Of a stretch of 64,000 nt of DNA, positions 1 to 9,225 are shown one piece after another. The notes beneath the pieces are model-generated. The model worked only from the letters and a program-made list of their open reading frames with translations, had not been told where the DNA came from and made no database searches. Every line of letters starts with the position of its first letter. The stretch's first letter is position 1. The stretch covers positions 32,671 to 96,670 of the forward strand of contig NZ_FRAC01000026.1 of assembly GCF_900142215.1 (NCBI RefSeq), written 5' to 3'. The position numbers and the translations under genes were made by a program. This DNA comes from Anaerocolumna jejuensis DSM 15929 (GTDB taxonomy: Bacteria > Bacillota > Clostridia > Lachnospirales > Lachnospiraceae).

Positions 1-1
1 C

Positions 2-589
2 TTCCAGCAGTTCCAATACTTTTTTTGAAATATTCTCGACAACACTATCTAAATAAACTATTCCAATATGAAAGTTTTTTGTTACATCCAAACCATATTC
101 AGTTTTCATTTTTTCAGCCATCCCTTTTGTGCCAATATCATTTCCCAGAAAAAGGCTGTTTAAAATATAATCTATGGAAACAGATTCAGATGTCTTACTT
201 TCTTCAAGCGACTTTTCCAGTTTAATCATTTTTTCTATATCTATTAATACTCTTTGAAGATCCTCTACAGTAAACGGCTTAAGTAAATATTCATAAACTC
301 CAACCTTTATAGCTTTTTGGGCATACTCAAATTCCGAATACCCACTTAATATAATAGACTTATGCTTTAAATTATACTTTTTTAATTTATCCAACATTTC
401 CAATCCGCTCATATCAGGCATTTTAATGTCAGTTATGATAAGGTCAGGTTTTTTCTCCGCAACTATTTTTTCTCCTTCAATCCCATTGCCAGCCTCCCCA
501 ACAATCTGATAATTGCTGCTTATTTGGTTTATTAATTGAACAATTCCTTTACGGGTTCTCATTTCATCCTCAACCACAACAATTTTCAT
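2..589 (-). CDS. response regulator, N-terminal part (YesN-like), runs off the left edge
   Basis: The reading frame opens at an ATG preceded by a good AGGAG ribosome site and stays open for 196 codons to the window edge, so the C-terminus is missing. The first 120 residues are a CheY-like receiver: acidic pair at E7/D8/E9, phosphoacceptor D54 in the string IITDIKMPD, and K104 in YLLKPF. Receivers of this kind followed by a long linker normally end in an AraC-type DNA-binding domain (YesN family), but that part is outside the window, so this is inference. It follows the histidine kinase gene by 78 bases on the same strand, which makes the pair one two-component system. Likely target: the neighbouring glycan genes. 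Confidence 0.9.
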   Translation of the reverse strand, partial: MKIVVVEDEMRTRKGIVQLINQISSNYQIVGEAGNGIEGEKIVAEKKPDLIITDIKMPDMSGLEMLDKLKKYNLKHKSIILSGYSEFEYAQKAIKVGVYEYLLKPFTVEDLQRVLIDIEKMIKLEKSLEESKTSESVSIDYILNSLFLGNDIGTKGMAEKMKTEYGLDVTKNFHIGIVYLDSVVENISKKVLELLE

Positions 590-667
590 AAAGATCTCCT
601 CCAGCTTTAAATAATAAGGTATATTCTAAATTGCTTATAGATTTCTTTCATACCATCCATTGATAAT

Positions 668-2566
668 TTATTCCAGCTGTCTGGGGATTTCAAACAATAT
701 TTCAGTTCCCTTACCCAGTTCACTTTTAATATTCCATTTGCAGTTTTCACCATAATATAGTTTTAGGCGGTTAAACACATTTTTTACACCTAATCCTCTT
801 CTGCTGCTTATTATATCACTCCCATCCTCTTTTAACAGTTCTCCGAGTTTCGACTCATCCATCCCTCTGCCATTATCTTTTATAGATATTACTATATTTT
901 CATCTTCAAATATATGTATATTCACAGTAATCAAGCCTCCTGAAGCGTATCCGTCAAATCCGTGAATTATGGCATTTTCAATAAGCGGCTGCATCAATAG
1001 CTTATGGATCCTGCAATCAAGTACATTTTCATCGATTTCTGTTTCACAATGGAAGGAATACTCAAAGCGTATCTGCTGCAGATACATATATTGTCTAAGC
1101 CATTCGATTTCCTGTTTAAAAGTGACAATTTCATTACTCTGGTTTACACTATACCTCAAAATCTGCGCAAGATTCTTAAGCATATTACTTATTTTATACT
1201 GTTCATTTTCTATTGCTACCCAATTTATTGTATCTAATGTATTATATAGAAAATGAGGGTTTATTTGAGCTTCAAGTGCTTTGATTTCGGCATCCTTTTG
1301 TTGTCTGGCTGCAGATTTGACGTCTTCAATCAGCCTTTTTATCTGCACCATCATACTATTAAAAGTTGTAGCAATGATTGATATTTCATCCTTTGTATCA
1401 AAGTTAACACGTACATTCAGTTCTCCGCTTTTGGCAGTTGTCATAGCTTGAATGATTTTTCTTACAGAATTGGAAAATCTTCCAGAAAAATAGATAACAA
1501 GGATTATTGAAAGAAGCACTGCTGCCAGACCAATTAATGTATAAAGCCTTTGAAGTGAATAAATTTCTGAAAACATACTTTCTTTATCTGTAATATTTAT
1601 ATAGTTCCACCCCAGATTGTTATCTGTATACCGGTTTACCAAAACAGGCTTTTGACTTAGATCCTTAATCCTGCTGTTTGAATTCCTCATATCTCCTGAC
1701 AATTCTATAGAATTCTCCTTAAGGATTCTTTCTTCTTTCTTACCAATGTAGTATTTTTCAGGGAATGAGATAATCCTTTGTTCTTTATCGACTATAAAGT
1801 TAAAGCCTTTCTTTTGATTATCATTTTCTACGTTTCCATATGCTCCGTTACATATATCAGATATCATCTGTTCATTTAAGCTTATTACAATTACTCCCAA
1901 CGTAGTTTTATCAAATTTCTCTATATCAAACATCCTTTTGGCAATATGAAACAGATAACATCCCTTATCTCCGTATTGATCGGCAAATGATGTCGGTATA
2001 AGTACAGTGTGGTCTGTTTTTTCTGCCTGCACATAAAAATCTGTTTTGACAATATCCTTGTATTTAGTCCAAAAGTGCTGAGTTGCCAACCCCGTAACTT
2101 TGTCATAACACACTACCAGTCCATTAGGACATAGAATCGAGATGCATGAGATTCCTTCTTTTGAATTTGCCAGAATACCAAGCTTTTCTCTGAGTTTTCC
2201 GAAAGCAGATATTTGCTCATCTACCGAATCGTTTCCTAATTTTTTGGTAAGTTCAACAATTTCATTATCCGAAAATATTTGAAATAGTAATTCGTTGTAT
2301 GATTCGATTTTCAAATTTACATTTTTGGCAGTCTGAAACAGATTAATCTCTAAAAGCTCATTAACTTTATTTTGCATTGATTTTGTTGTGTTTAAATAAA
2401 AAATAAACTGCACTGATATTAAAGGAATTATTGCCGCAAAAAGAAAAGAAAAAATGAGTCTAACTTTTAAGCTCATTTTACAGTTATCTGATTTGTACGA
2501 AACTTTATTAATAAATACTCTGGATAATTCAGCTGCTTTTTTAAATTTTGCATTCATAAATAGCAC
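668..2566 (-). CDS. YesM-type sensor histidine kinase
   Basis: Membrane sensor kinase. A first membrane segment lies at about residues 35-58 and a second at about 340-362, enclosing a large extracellular sensor of roughly 280 residues, followed by a HAMP linker. The kinase core has the His_kinase-family box around QINPHFLYNTL, where the His is the predicted phosphorylation site, the N-box PLIENAIIHGF, the G1 box DNGRGM and the G2 region GLGVKNVFNRL. This order is that of the YesM/LytS-like family that pairs with YesN regulators and senses oligosaccharides or their binding proteins. The annotated start is a GTG; an ATG three codons later (2557) is equally possible because no strong ribosome site is seen. 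The partner regulator lies directly downstream. Confidence 0.93.
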   Translation of the reverse strand: MLFMNAKFKKAAELSRVFINKVSYKSDNCKMSLKVRLIFSFLFAAIIPLISVQFIFYLNTTKSMQNKVNELLEINLFQTAKNVNLKIESYNELLFQIFSDNEIVELTKKLGNDSVDEQISAFGKLREKLGILANSKEGISCISILCPNGLVVCYDKVTGLATQHFWTKYKDIVKTDFYVQAEKTDHTVLIPTSFADQYGDKGCYLFHIAKRMFDIEKFDKTTLGVIVISLNEQMISDICNGAYGNVENDNQKKGFNFIVDKEQRIISFPEKYYIGKKEERILKENSIELSGDMRNSNSRIKDLSQKPVLVNRYTDNNLGWNYINITDKESMFSEIYSLQRLYTLIGLAAVLLSIILVIYFSGRFSNSVRKIIQAMTTAKSGELNVRVNFDTKDEISIIATTFNSMMVQIKRLIEDVKSAARQQKDAEIKALEAQINPHFLYNTLDTINWVAIENEQYKISNMLKNLAQILRYSVNQSNEIVTFKQEIEWLRQYMYLQQIRFEYSFHCETEIDENVLDCRIHKLLMQPLIENAIIHGFDGYASGGLITVNIHIFEDENIVISIKDNGRGMDESKLGELLKEDGSDIISSRRGLGVKNVFNRLKLYYGENCKWNIKSELGKGTEILFEIPRQLE

Positions 2567-2671
2567 CCGTGTAATATATTACTTTTATCAATATATATAA
2601 TAGACATTTCATATTTTACTCCATAACAATCCAAATAACAATCCTGTAAATTTACTATGTAATTTCAATAT

Positions 2672-2708
2672 AGGGCTATGTACATAACGATGTTACGCAC
2701 ATAGCCCT
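2672..2708 (-). terminator. stem-loop behind the sialidase-fold glycosidase gene
   Basis: Ten-base perfect arms (AGGGCTATGT and ACATAGCCCT) enclose a second 4-bp stem (TAAC/GTTA) across a symmetric 3+3 internal loop. It sits 22 bases past the stop of the gene on the minus strand. The trailing sequence is only moderately T-rich, so it may stabilise the mRNA end as much as terminate. Confidence 0.6.
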
Positions 2709-2729
2709 TCTAATTAATCCCTGCAAACT

Positions 2730-4724
2730 CTAGTTGAACCTTTCAAGATAAAACTTTTGGTTATCACCATTCGCCTCGGTATACTGAGTCAATTTCGCCG
2801 AATCCTCCCTGGAAACTCCTTCAATATCCCATGCCATTCCTGAATGTTTGAAGTAAATCTTGAAGCTTCCGTCCTGCTGCGGAACAAGTCTCACCAATTG
2901 ATTGTCTCCGCTCACATAGTCCCACAGATGGGTTCCGTGACCTGCTTCCATTGAGACATCCGCCAAATCTATTACCTTTGAAGGGGCATTTAAATAGACT
3001 ACTTTGTACCAGCCGTTTTCAGCACTTTCGAACCTCCATTTAAACCAATTATTGGTTTGAAATGACCATTGAATTACCGGTGTATCATTACTGGTAGCCC
3101 CGCCCCCGCCGTTAATATATTTACCACTGTGTCGCGCTTGTATATAGTAGTCTCCTATAGGCTGTAACCGCCACTGCTGCCAGGCTTGACCTGTGTAATC
3201 ATATTGCTGTACTTTCGCCCCATTTGAAGTGTTTCCGTTTTGAACTTCAAGGCATTTACCGCTATTCACATTAATGATTTTAAATAATCCATTGCCCACA
3301 TCAACAAAATTCCATTGATGCGCAGTATTCCCTTCAGTATAGTCCCAATTGTGGATCTGTGCTTCATTGGCAGTTGAATCATTCGCAACGCAGACATCAT
3401 CTCCGCTCACGAAAGATGCGATTCGGAAGGATTCATTGCCGTTTGGGACCAAAGACCATTTTTGATTGTTGGAGTTCGCATCATATGTCCACTGATTCAC
3501 CACAGAACCGTTTGAAGTACTTCCGCCAATCAGATCCAGCGTTTTTCCTGTCCCATTATTAACTAGCATGAAAAGATTACTGTTATACAAATTGTTACTG
3601 GGAAGAATGTCAGTGGTTCCACATTTGACATCACTTTTACCAGTTGTAGAATTCTTAACTGCAGCAATGATAAAAACTGTAGAATTACCGGTTGGAACCA
3701 GGCATCTACTGTATCCTGTCGGTATGACGCAGTCCTGGACCGTCCAATGGCCCTGCCCATAATTATAATTTAAGAACAATTTATCCGACCGTCCTCCTGA
3801 AATTACAACTGTTCCATTTGGACCTCCGCCGGGAACCCATGTAACATACGGCTGTGATCCCGGTGTTTGTCCCTGATAATAATTCACCTTGCTGCCAGGG
3901 TCAGAAGCATTTCCCCAGTTTTCAGGGTCTGAGGAAATTTTATAATGAATTTGATCCTCTTGCATATTTACCATTTCATATACCAGCATATACTTTCCAT
4001 TACCCATTTTAGTGACCGTAGGCATGCCCGGTCTTAATTCACCCAGCGCAACATCTGCCTTTGTGCTGCTCCAATCAATTCCATTTGAAGAAGATCTATG
4101 TACTACCATCTGGTTATTGTTCGGATCCTGTTCATCCGCATAGTAGCAAATCAATTTATTATTGGCAGCTAGAAGGAACGGTTCCCATATCCCCTGACTT
4201 TGCCAGTTCATACCTCCCCCGTATGCCCCCCCTGTTGCTATTGTAGATACATAAGACCAATTTCTACCCAGATCATTACTTTTGTATAGCTCAATATTGT
4301 GAACCAGCTCACCGGCAGGAAATGCATTGACAGCCAGGAGCATAGTTCCTGCCGGCATATTTCCTATCTGTTGTGGAAGTTCATACAAAAAGCCTTGTTC
4401 CCTTAACCCCTCATCCGGGTGTACATCTGCAACCTCAGAAATCTTATTCCACGATTGTCCTCCATTTGTACTTTCATAGATCGGGAAATTCGGACCGGCC
4501 GGATGCGGAGTTTGATTATCCGTCCATGACTCATGTGTTGCATACATCTTTCCATTATTATCGCCGCTGTAATGAAGCATTAAAGCACGAGCGTAACTTG
4601 CACTTTTTGTAGATGTACTCGACCATACCGTAACCGGACCAAAAGCATATGTACTGGTAACAAAACATGAGATTAGAAAAATTGAAACAAATGACAATAT
4701 AGCAATTCTTTTTACATTTTTCAC
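2730..4724 (-). CDS. secreted sialidase-fold (beta-propeller) glycoside hydrolase with C-terminal ricin-type lectin (CBM13) modules
   Basis: Extracellular polysaccharide-active enzyme. A signal peptide covers about residues 1-28. Residues ~30-380 contain Asp-box-like strings typical of BNR beta-propellers (STNGGQSW, SNDLGRNW, SSSNGIDW), as in sialidases and GH93 exo-1,5-alpha-arabinanases; GH93 is my best guess but substrate cannot be fixed from sequence. Residues ~390-664 form two beta-trefoil lectin modules with repeated Q-x-W-type strings (NNQKWSLV, AWQQWRLQ, DNQKFYLE). Start choice: an open TTG start exists five codons upstream, but a GTG at 4724 sits 7 bases after GGGAGAG and begins directly with the charged n-region MKNVKR, so I use it. 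The nearby kinase/regulator and binding-protein genes suggest a common glycan-use role. Confidence 0.8.
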   Translation of the reverse strand: MKNVKRIAILSFVSIFLISCFVTSTYAFGPVTVWSSTSTKSASYARALMLHYSGDNNGKMYATHESWTDNQTPHPAGPNFPIYESTNGGQSWNKISEVADVHPDEGLREQGFLYELPQQIGNMPAGTMLLAVNAFPAGELVHNIELYKSNDLGRNWSYVSTIATGGAYGGGMNWQSQGIWEPFLLAANNKLICYYADEQDPNNNQMVVHRSSSNGIDWSSTKADVALGELRPGMPTVTKMGNGKYMLVYEMVNMQEDQIHYKISSDPENWGNASDPGSKVNYYQGQTPGSQPYVTWVPGGGPNGTVVISGGRSDKLFLNYNYGQGHWTVQDCVIPTGYSRCLVPTGNSTVFIIAAVKNSTTGKSDVKCGTTDILPSNNLYNSNLFMLVNNGTGKTLDLIGGSTSNGSVVNQWTYDANSNNQKWSLVPNGNESFRIASFVSGDDVCVANDSTANEAQIHNWDYTEGNTAHQWNFVDVGNGLFKIINVNSGKCLEVQNGNTSNGAKVQQYDYTGQAWQQWRLQPIGDYYIQARHSGKYINGGGGATSNDTPVIQWSFQTNNWFKWRFESAENGWYKVVYLNAPSKVIDLADVSMEAGHGTHLWDYVSGDNQLVRLVPQQDGSFKIYFKHSGMAWDIEGVSREDSAKLTQYTEANGDNQKFYLERFN

Positions 4725-4882
4725 AAACTTCTCTCCCAAATTGATATTTTTTTGATTAATGTAAATACTAAGAAGACGAAAGACGACAATTATACATTTG
4801 AATTATCGATTGAGTTACTTCTGAATAGCAATACCAAGCATTTAACTCATATTTACATTATAAATATAAGCATTTCTTTATA

Positions 4883-5227
4883 CTACTCAAATATTTTAAT
4901 ACAGGTGTAAAATTTTAAGCAAGTTTTTTGTTGATAAGTATACAATTTTAAAATATTATAGGTTTCTCCATCTATGGTCTTCTGCCTTAATGAGTTTGGT
5001 CTGGTTTTACAAGGCTCAAGTGCATAAATCCTTTCATCAATAGCCTTTTTGGAAAGCGACCTCGGGAATTTGTCAAGCGGACCTACAACATAAGCTGCCG
5101 TGTCTCTTTCTTCATTTACAATCATTTCTGCTGTCATCTTACCGTTATCAACAAGAGGCTTAGGTAGTCTTGAAGTTCTTTCACTGACTCCATATAGCTC
5201 CCATAATATTGCTGAATTTTTATAGAA
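4883..5227 (-). pseudogene. unidentified coding-like fragment downstream of the binding-protein gene
   Basis: The frame of the sugar-binding protein stays open after its stop codon for about 114 codons. The part from about 5170 to 4950 has protein-like composition (e.g. AAYVVGPLDKFPRSLSKKA, ALEPCKTRPNSLRQK), whereas the last ~20 codons are AT-rich and overlap a putative operator. There is no convincing ribosome site and the first ATG is internal. I do not recognise the family. It may be the residue of a gene lost between the binding-protein and glycosidase genes, or a non-coding open frame. Confidence 0.3.
4901..4911 (-). promoter_or_regulatory. candidate operator TTTACACCTGT, copy 1 (upstream of glycosidase gene)
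   Basis: The 11-base motif TTTACACCTGT lies about 180 bases before the glycosidase start. The same motif in the same orientation occurs at 6606-6616, about 110 bases before the sugar-binding protein gene. Shared position before two adjacent glycan genes suggests a common regulator; inference only. Confidence 0.3.
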
Positions 5228-6499
5228 TTACTTCATTAGCTTGTCAACTGTTGCCTGTGTTTCTTTCAACGCATCTTCAGTAGATTTTGTGCCTGTTACT
5301 GCTGCCTGCACAGATGATGATAAGACTGTAGATAGTTCAGGCCACTTTGGATGAGGTCCTCTCGGCATAGCATACTGCATCTGTTCCATCCAGACCTTTA
5401 GCGCAGCATCGTCAGAATAGTTCTTATCTGCAGCAACATCTTTTCTAGGAGGGAAAGCACCAGAAACCTTAGCATAAGCTCTTATGGAATCTGCGCTGCC
5501 TGCCCATGAAATGAACTTCCAGGCAGCTTCCTTGTTTTTACCTTTTACGATACCAAGAGCTTCTCCACCAAGAACGGATCCAAATTTTTGACCTTTAGGT
5601 ATTAAAGCTATGCCATACTTTAAATTCGGGTTATCCTTTTGGATAGACGGCGCCTGCCACGGACCATTTATCATCATTGCAACCTTACCTGCTGCAAATT
5701 GTTTTTCAATATCGGACATTCCAACATTGATAACTTCTTTACTCATTGATCCGTCTTTCATAAGGCCGGAGAGGAAATCAACCGCACTTGCTACTTCCGG
5801 ACTATCCAGTTTGTTTGGATCTCCTCCCGCAGCTATCAACCAAGGATAGAAATTAAACGTACCTTCTTCACCCTTTATAAGTGAAGTAGCAAAACCATAT
5901 ACACCATTTTTTGTAAGTTGTTTTGCAGTGGTCTTTAATTCATCCCAGGTTTGCGGAGGCTTAACACCTGCTTTATCCAATAGTTCAGTATTGTAAAACA
6001 TTGCTAGACAGTTGCTAATAAAAGGGAGCGCATAATTTTTACCATCGTAAATACCCGATTTCATCGGACCTTCAAAGAACTGGTCTTTGTCGGACCATGC
6101 CGAAACTTTATCGGTAATATCTTCGAAAAGGCCCATAGCTGCAAACGCAGCTACATCAGGGTTATCAATCAAAACCATGTCCGGAAGATTACCCGCTGAC
6201 AAACCTATAATTAACTGTTTTTTAAAATCACTAGATGGAACGAACTTCGGTTCAACTTCAACCTCATTCTGAGAATTATTGAAAGTTTTACAATGATCTT
6301 GAATATCTTTTTCATAGTAGTGCCACAATACTAATTTAGCTTTTTCAGTTTTTCCTGTCTCAGTGGACGTATTCTTAATTTCTGTAGATGTTGCAGCAGA
6401 TTCCTGTGATGTTTCGTTTGCGCTATTTTTCGAACCACACCCTGCAAAAACACTCACAGATAATAAACAAGCCATTAGAAAAGCAATTACTCTTTTCAT
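5228..6499 (-). CDS. sugar ABC transporter substrate-binding lipoprotein (family 1)
   Basis: Exported, lipid-anchored binding protein that would hand a sugar or oligosaccharide to an ABC permease. It begins MKRVIAFLMACLLSVSVFAG followed by the lipobox Cys, then a Ser/Thr/Asn-rich tether, then a type 1 extracellular solute-binding fold (residues ~55-420) with the usual AAGNLPDM-like hinge string and the W-x-A-P-S region near 290. The frame starts six codons earlier, but AAGGATGG lies 7 bases before the ATG at 6499 and the lipoprotein signal begins there. No permease genes are beside it in this window, so it either uses a distant permease or is an orphan receptor for the YesM-type kinase nearby. 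Confidence 0.88.
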   Translation of the reverse strand: MKRVIAFLMACLLSVSVFAGCGSKNSANETSQESAATSTEIKNTSTETGKTEKAKLVLWHYYEKDIQDHCKTFNNSQNEVEVEPKFVPSSDFKKQLIIGLSAGNLPDMVLIDNPDVAAFAAMGLFEDITDKVSAWSDKDQFFEGPMKSGIYDGKNYALPFISNCLAMFYNTELLDKAGVKPPQTWDELKTTAKQLTKNGVYGFATSLIKGEEGTFNFYPWLIAAGGDPNKLDSPEVASAVDFLSGLMKDGSMSKEVINVGMSDIEKQFAAGKVAMMINGPWQAPSIQKDNPNLKYGIALIPKGQKFGSVLGGEALGIVKGKNKEAAWKFISWAGSADSIRAYAKVSGAFPPRKDVAADKNYSDDAALKVWMEQMQYAMPRGPHPKWPELSTVLSSSVQAAVTGTKSTEDALKETQATVDKLMK

Positions 6500-6605
6500 A
6501 TGTTTCCATCCTTTCATTCTAAAAAAGATTATTTATATTTTTGAAGCGTCTCAATAACTAAATAATAAGACATAAAGACAGTCTTTAAAACTCCAATATA
6601 TAAAA

Positions 6606-6616
6606 ACAGGTGTAAA
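6606..6616 (-). promoter_or_regulatory. candidate operator TTTACACCTGT, copy 2 (upstream of binding-protein gene)
   Basis: Second copy of the 11-base motif, same orientation as the copy at 4901-4911, followed towards the gene by an AT-rich stretch. Possible binding site for the local response regulator. Confidence 0.3.
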
Positions 6617-6751
6617 TATTTAATGTCGAATTAATTATAATATAAAAAGCTGAGTTTAACTTTTCAACAATTCTTTTGCCGCTATTTTCATTTAAAATCA
6701 TTAATATGTTAAAAAACTCCAAACAAGTGATTATCCTTTCTTATTGTTGAA

Positions 6752-6797
6752 CTTGAATGCCATTTAAACGCTCCCCCAGCTGAGCTATACCCTCATA
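6752..6797 (-). pseudogene. decayed 5' half of a tRNA-Ala gene
   Basis: Matches the intact tRNA-Ala at 21417-21489 from the anticodon arm through the D-arm and acceptor 5' strand into the 5' flank, with about eight differences in 50 positions (core CCCAGCTGAGCTATACC identical, flank CATAT shared). The 3' half is absent. It lies in the otherwise gene-free stretch 6500-7111, in which I see only this remnant, the operator motif and the upstream region of the pectate lyase gene. Together with the copies at 18.7 and 21.4 kb it hints at repeated integration at a tRNA-Ala site. Confidence 0.65.
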
Positions 6798-7111
6798 TTT
6801 TTTCCATTTTCACTTTTTCTTAAGCTCTACGACTATTGAAATCGCAGCACTTTTGCTTCTTTCCGTGAATGCCAGTCATTCGGGGGACAGGCTAGTATGC
6901 TCGCGCTCCCATTATATGTGCACCTCCACAAAATGATTATTATATGTAAGGATATATCTCAGCTGTAGAGCGTTTAATGTGTCTTTAAATTATCTTATGA
7001 TGCGGCATGCTCTGCAGCACTATCAAGTCCATTAAGGAATTAAGTTACATCATTTTCATAATTTAGAATAACGGGCATATTATAATTAGAATAAAGAAAG
7101 GTGGTCTTTGA

Positions 7112-7912
7112 ATGAAGAAAATAGTTTCTTGTCTAGCAAGTATAGCGTTGAGCATCTTGCTATCTATCCCAACTACAGCCATGGCGGCTAAACCCGAAGA
7201 AAGTTACGATATTGCATCCTTGCTGGAAGCTGGAGGCACGATTCCTGCCGGTTATTACCAACTGACCCGTGGGGTCAAGGTCACGAATGACGTTTACGCC
7301 GATGGCGTGGTAATTGATGCGTCGGGCTGTCCCAAAAATACCATCGCAATTGTGGCTAAAGCAAACATTACGGGTATAACCATCAATTACCCTCAAAGAC
7401 AAGGAATCAGCGTCCAGTCATGCTCGGGAAAGACATTGGAAAACTGCACTGTGACACACGCACAGTTTGCGGGTATAGAAGTAAAAAATAATGTATCAGA
7501 TATTACATTGCGGAACTGTATTTCCAATGACAATTACGACTATGCTGGAGAAGGTGAAAATGCAGATGGCTTCGGTATCAAGAATGGAGCTTATAATATC
7601 ACACTCATTAATTGTTCCGCTACCGGGAACAGTGACGATGGATTTGACTGCTACAGCTCGGGAGAAAATATAATCTTTAGAGGCTGTACAGCGGTTGGAA
7701 ACGGCAGCGGCACTAACGGTGATGGAAACGGATTCAAGCTTGGCCCATGTTCCTACAAGGATAATTCCGGTGGGCTGGTTACCGTGACGGATTGTACGGC
7801 GATGAACAATAGCGGTTGGGGATTTTTAAGGAATCATAATAAAGTTGAGCCCATACAATATGGGAACACAGCCGAAAACAATAGAAAAGGCCAATTTAAC
7901 TGGAATCAGTAA
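7112..7912 (+). CDS. secreted right-handed beta-helix protein, PL9-type pectate lyase
   Basis: Predicted extracellular pectate lyase that cleaves polygalacturonate by beta-elimination. Signal peptide at residues 1-25 (ends TTAMAA). The rest is a parallel beta-helix of short coils rich in N-C-x-A and G-I-x-V repeats. The residues that bind calcium and act as base in PL9 enzymes are recognisable with the right spacing: D152 in ENADGF, D175/D176/D179 in NSDDGFD, and K209 in GNGFKLG. At 266 residues it is a minimal single-domain form, shorter than multi-domain PL9 enzymes. Start supported by GGTGG 8 bases upstream. It stands alone between gene-poor stretches. Confidence in the fold is high, in the substrate fair. 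Confidence 0.85.
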   Translation: MKKIVSCLASIALSILLSIPTTAMAAKPEESYDIASLLEAGGTIPAGYYQLTRGVKVTNDVYADGVVIDASGCPKNTIAIVAKANITGITINYPQRQGISVQSCSGKTLENCTVTHAQFAGIEVKNNVSDITLRNCISNDNYDYAGEGENADGFGIKNGAYNITLINCSATGNSDDGFDCYSSGENIIFRGCTAVGNGSGTNGDGNGFKLGPCSYKDNSGGLVTVTDCTAMNNSGWGFLRNHNKVEPIQYGNTAENNRKGQFNWNQ

Positions 7913-8029
7913 TTAATTTTTAAGTAGATTTAATATATTCCTTGAAATTCCTCCCTAATATGCGTTTGTTTATCACCATAACACATATTAAAGGGATTTT
8001 TAGGCAACTAGCACAAGTTTTATTTATAA

Positions 8030-8464
8030 TTATTCTTTATCAGGTTTGTAGTCAGAATCATTCTTTATATCATAAAACATAAATGGATATTTCAAACCGC
8101 ACTATGGACATATCCAATGTCCATGTATTCCCATAGTTTCAGGATAAAATAAGCTTACCTTTTTGTGGCAATCGCTGCATATCCCTGGGTTTGCATATAT
8201 TTTTTTATTACCTTCTGGACTTAGATAGCAAAGAGTATTGCAAGGTAAATCCATCATTCTTTCAGGGTCACTCTCAACTCCTAGAACATTGAACAAATAC
8301 CACTTGCGGTCAGGCTCATTTTCCCTTGTCTCATTATATGGTTTAATGATTTTAACCTTATATCCTCCACATTAAACTATGCCTCCAGTTTTAAATTCTC
8401 TAAGGTATTTACACGCATAACATTGATTTAATTCAATAATATTATTATATTTTACGAAAAGTTC
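8030..8464 (-). pseudogene. zinc-ribbon protein gene broken by two in-frame stops
   Basis: A continuous reading frame runs from 8464 to a TAA at 8030, interrupted by TAA at 8372-8374 and TAG at 8102-8104. Across both stops the protein sense continues: CYACKYL, then the first stop immediately before CGGYKVKIIKPY, then ICSDCHKK, then GHWICP followed by the second stop and CGLKYPFMFYD. Cys pairs on both sides of each stop look like zinc knuckles, so both stops replace residues inside a Cys-rich fold. No ATG or ribosome site is seen at the upstream end. I do not recognise the family. Best read as a decaying gene; suppression of TAG is a remote alternative. Confidence 0.6.
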
Positions 8465-8487
8465 TCACACAAGTACGATTATTTTTA

Positions 8488-8550
8488 GTACCCAGTACAT
8501 TTTTTGATACTAATTGACCTCCATCAGGTTAGGGCCTATAATAAAAGTAC
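8488..8550 (+). promoter_or_regulatory. sigma-A promoter of the HxlR gene with GTAC-containing operator candidate
   Basis: TTGACC (8514-8519) and TATAAT (8537-8542) are spaced by 17 bases, about 60 bases before the start codon. Directly upstream is GTACccaGTAC (8488-8498), and another GTAC follows the -10 box. HxlR regulators usually bind short palindromes in their own promoter, so autoregulation is likely (inference). Confidence 0.65.
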
Positions 8551-8602
8551 CATAATTATTTATGAATACCTATGATTTGACTACTAAAAAAGGGGGCGCA
8601 GA

Positions 8603-8977
8603 ATGGTTGAATTCACCCCGGAAGAGAATAAAAAATATGGTTGCCCAATTAAACTGTTGCAGAAGGCTACAGGGGGCAAGTGGAAGATGTTCATTATGTG
8701 GCTTTTACGTGGTGGTAAAAAAAGATTTGGTGAACTCAGCAGATCATTAACTCCTATTACCCAATCGCAGTTAACAAAGGCTCTACGCGAATTGGAGCAT
8801 GACGGATTCTTAATTCGCCATGTTTTTCAGGAAGTACCGCCGAAAGTAGAATATTCGCTATCTGAACTGGGCCAGAGCTTTATTCCCATTTTGGAGGATA
8901 TGTACCTTTGGGGAAAAAATCATCTGGCTTATACAGACTTGGATGCTGAAAGCCACCAAACAGATAATCAAAATTAG
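8603..8977 (+). CDS. HxlR-family winged-helix transcriptional regulator
   Basis: Small cytoplasmic DNA-binding protein of 124 residues, typical for the family. It shows the family pattern from N to C terminus: CPIKLLQKATGGKWKM with the hallmark Cys near residue 15, a winged helix with FGELSRSLTPITQSQL and LRELEHDGFLIR, and the C-terminal string PPKVEYSLSELGQS. Family members sense redox state or electrophiles through the N-terminal Cys and control an adjacent oxidoreductase or hydrolase. Ribosome site AGGGGG lies 8 bases before the ATG. The MBL-fold hydrolase 250 bases downstream on the same strand is a possible target but is not obviously in the same operon. Confidence 0.92.
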   Translation: MVEFTPEENKKYGCPIKLLQKATGGKWKMFIMWLLRGGKKRFGELSRSLTPITQSQLTKALRELEHDGFLIRHVFQEVPPKVEYSLSELGQSFIPILEDMYLWGKNHLAYTDLDAESHQTDNQN

Positions 8978-9225
8978 CAACACTTGGCATGAATATTAAT
9001 AATAAAGAAATAAGGAATAGTATTACCGATGTTTTTTCTTGCTGCCAAAGAATATTTCATACTATAAAATTTATTTGTAAAAATGATATTCTTTGATAAT
9101 TGTTAGTGCAGATGGAAACAATTTATGAGTGCCATCTGCTCTTTGAATATATAACATTTAAAGAAATTTAAGTATGATGTAGGCATAAACGAATTTGAAT
9201 TTAAATTACAGGAAATGGAGAACTC

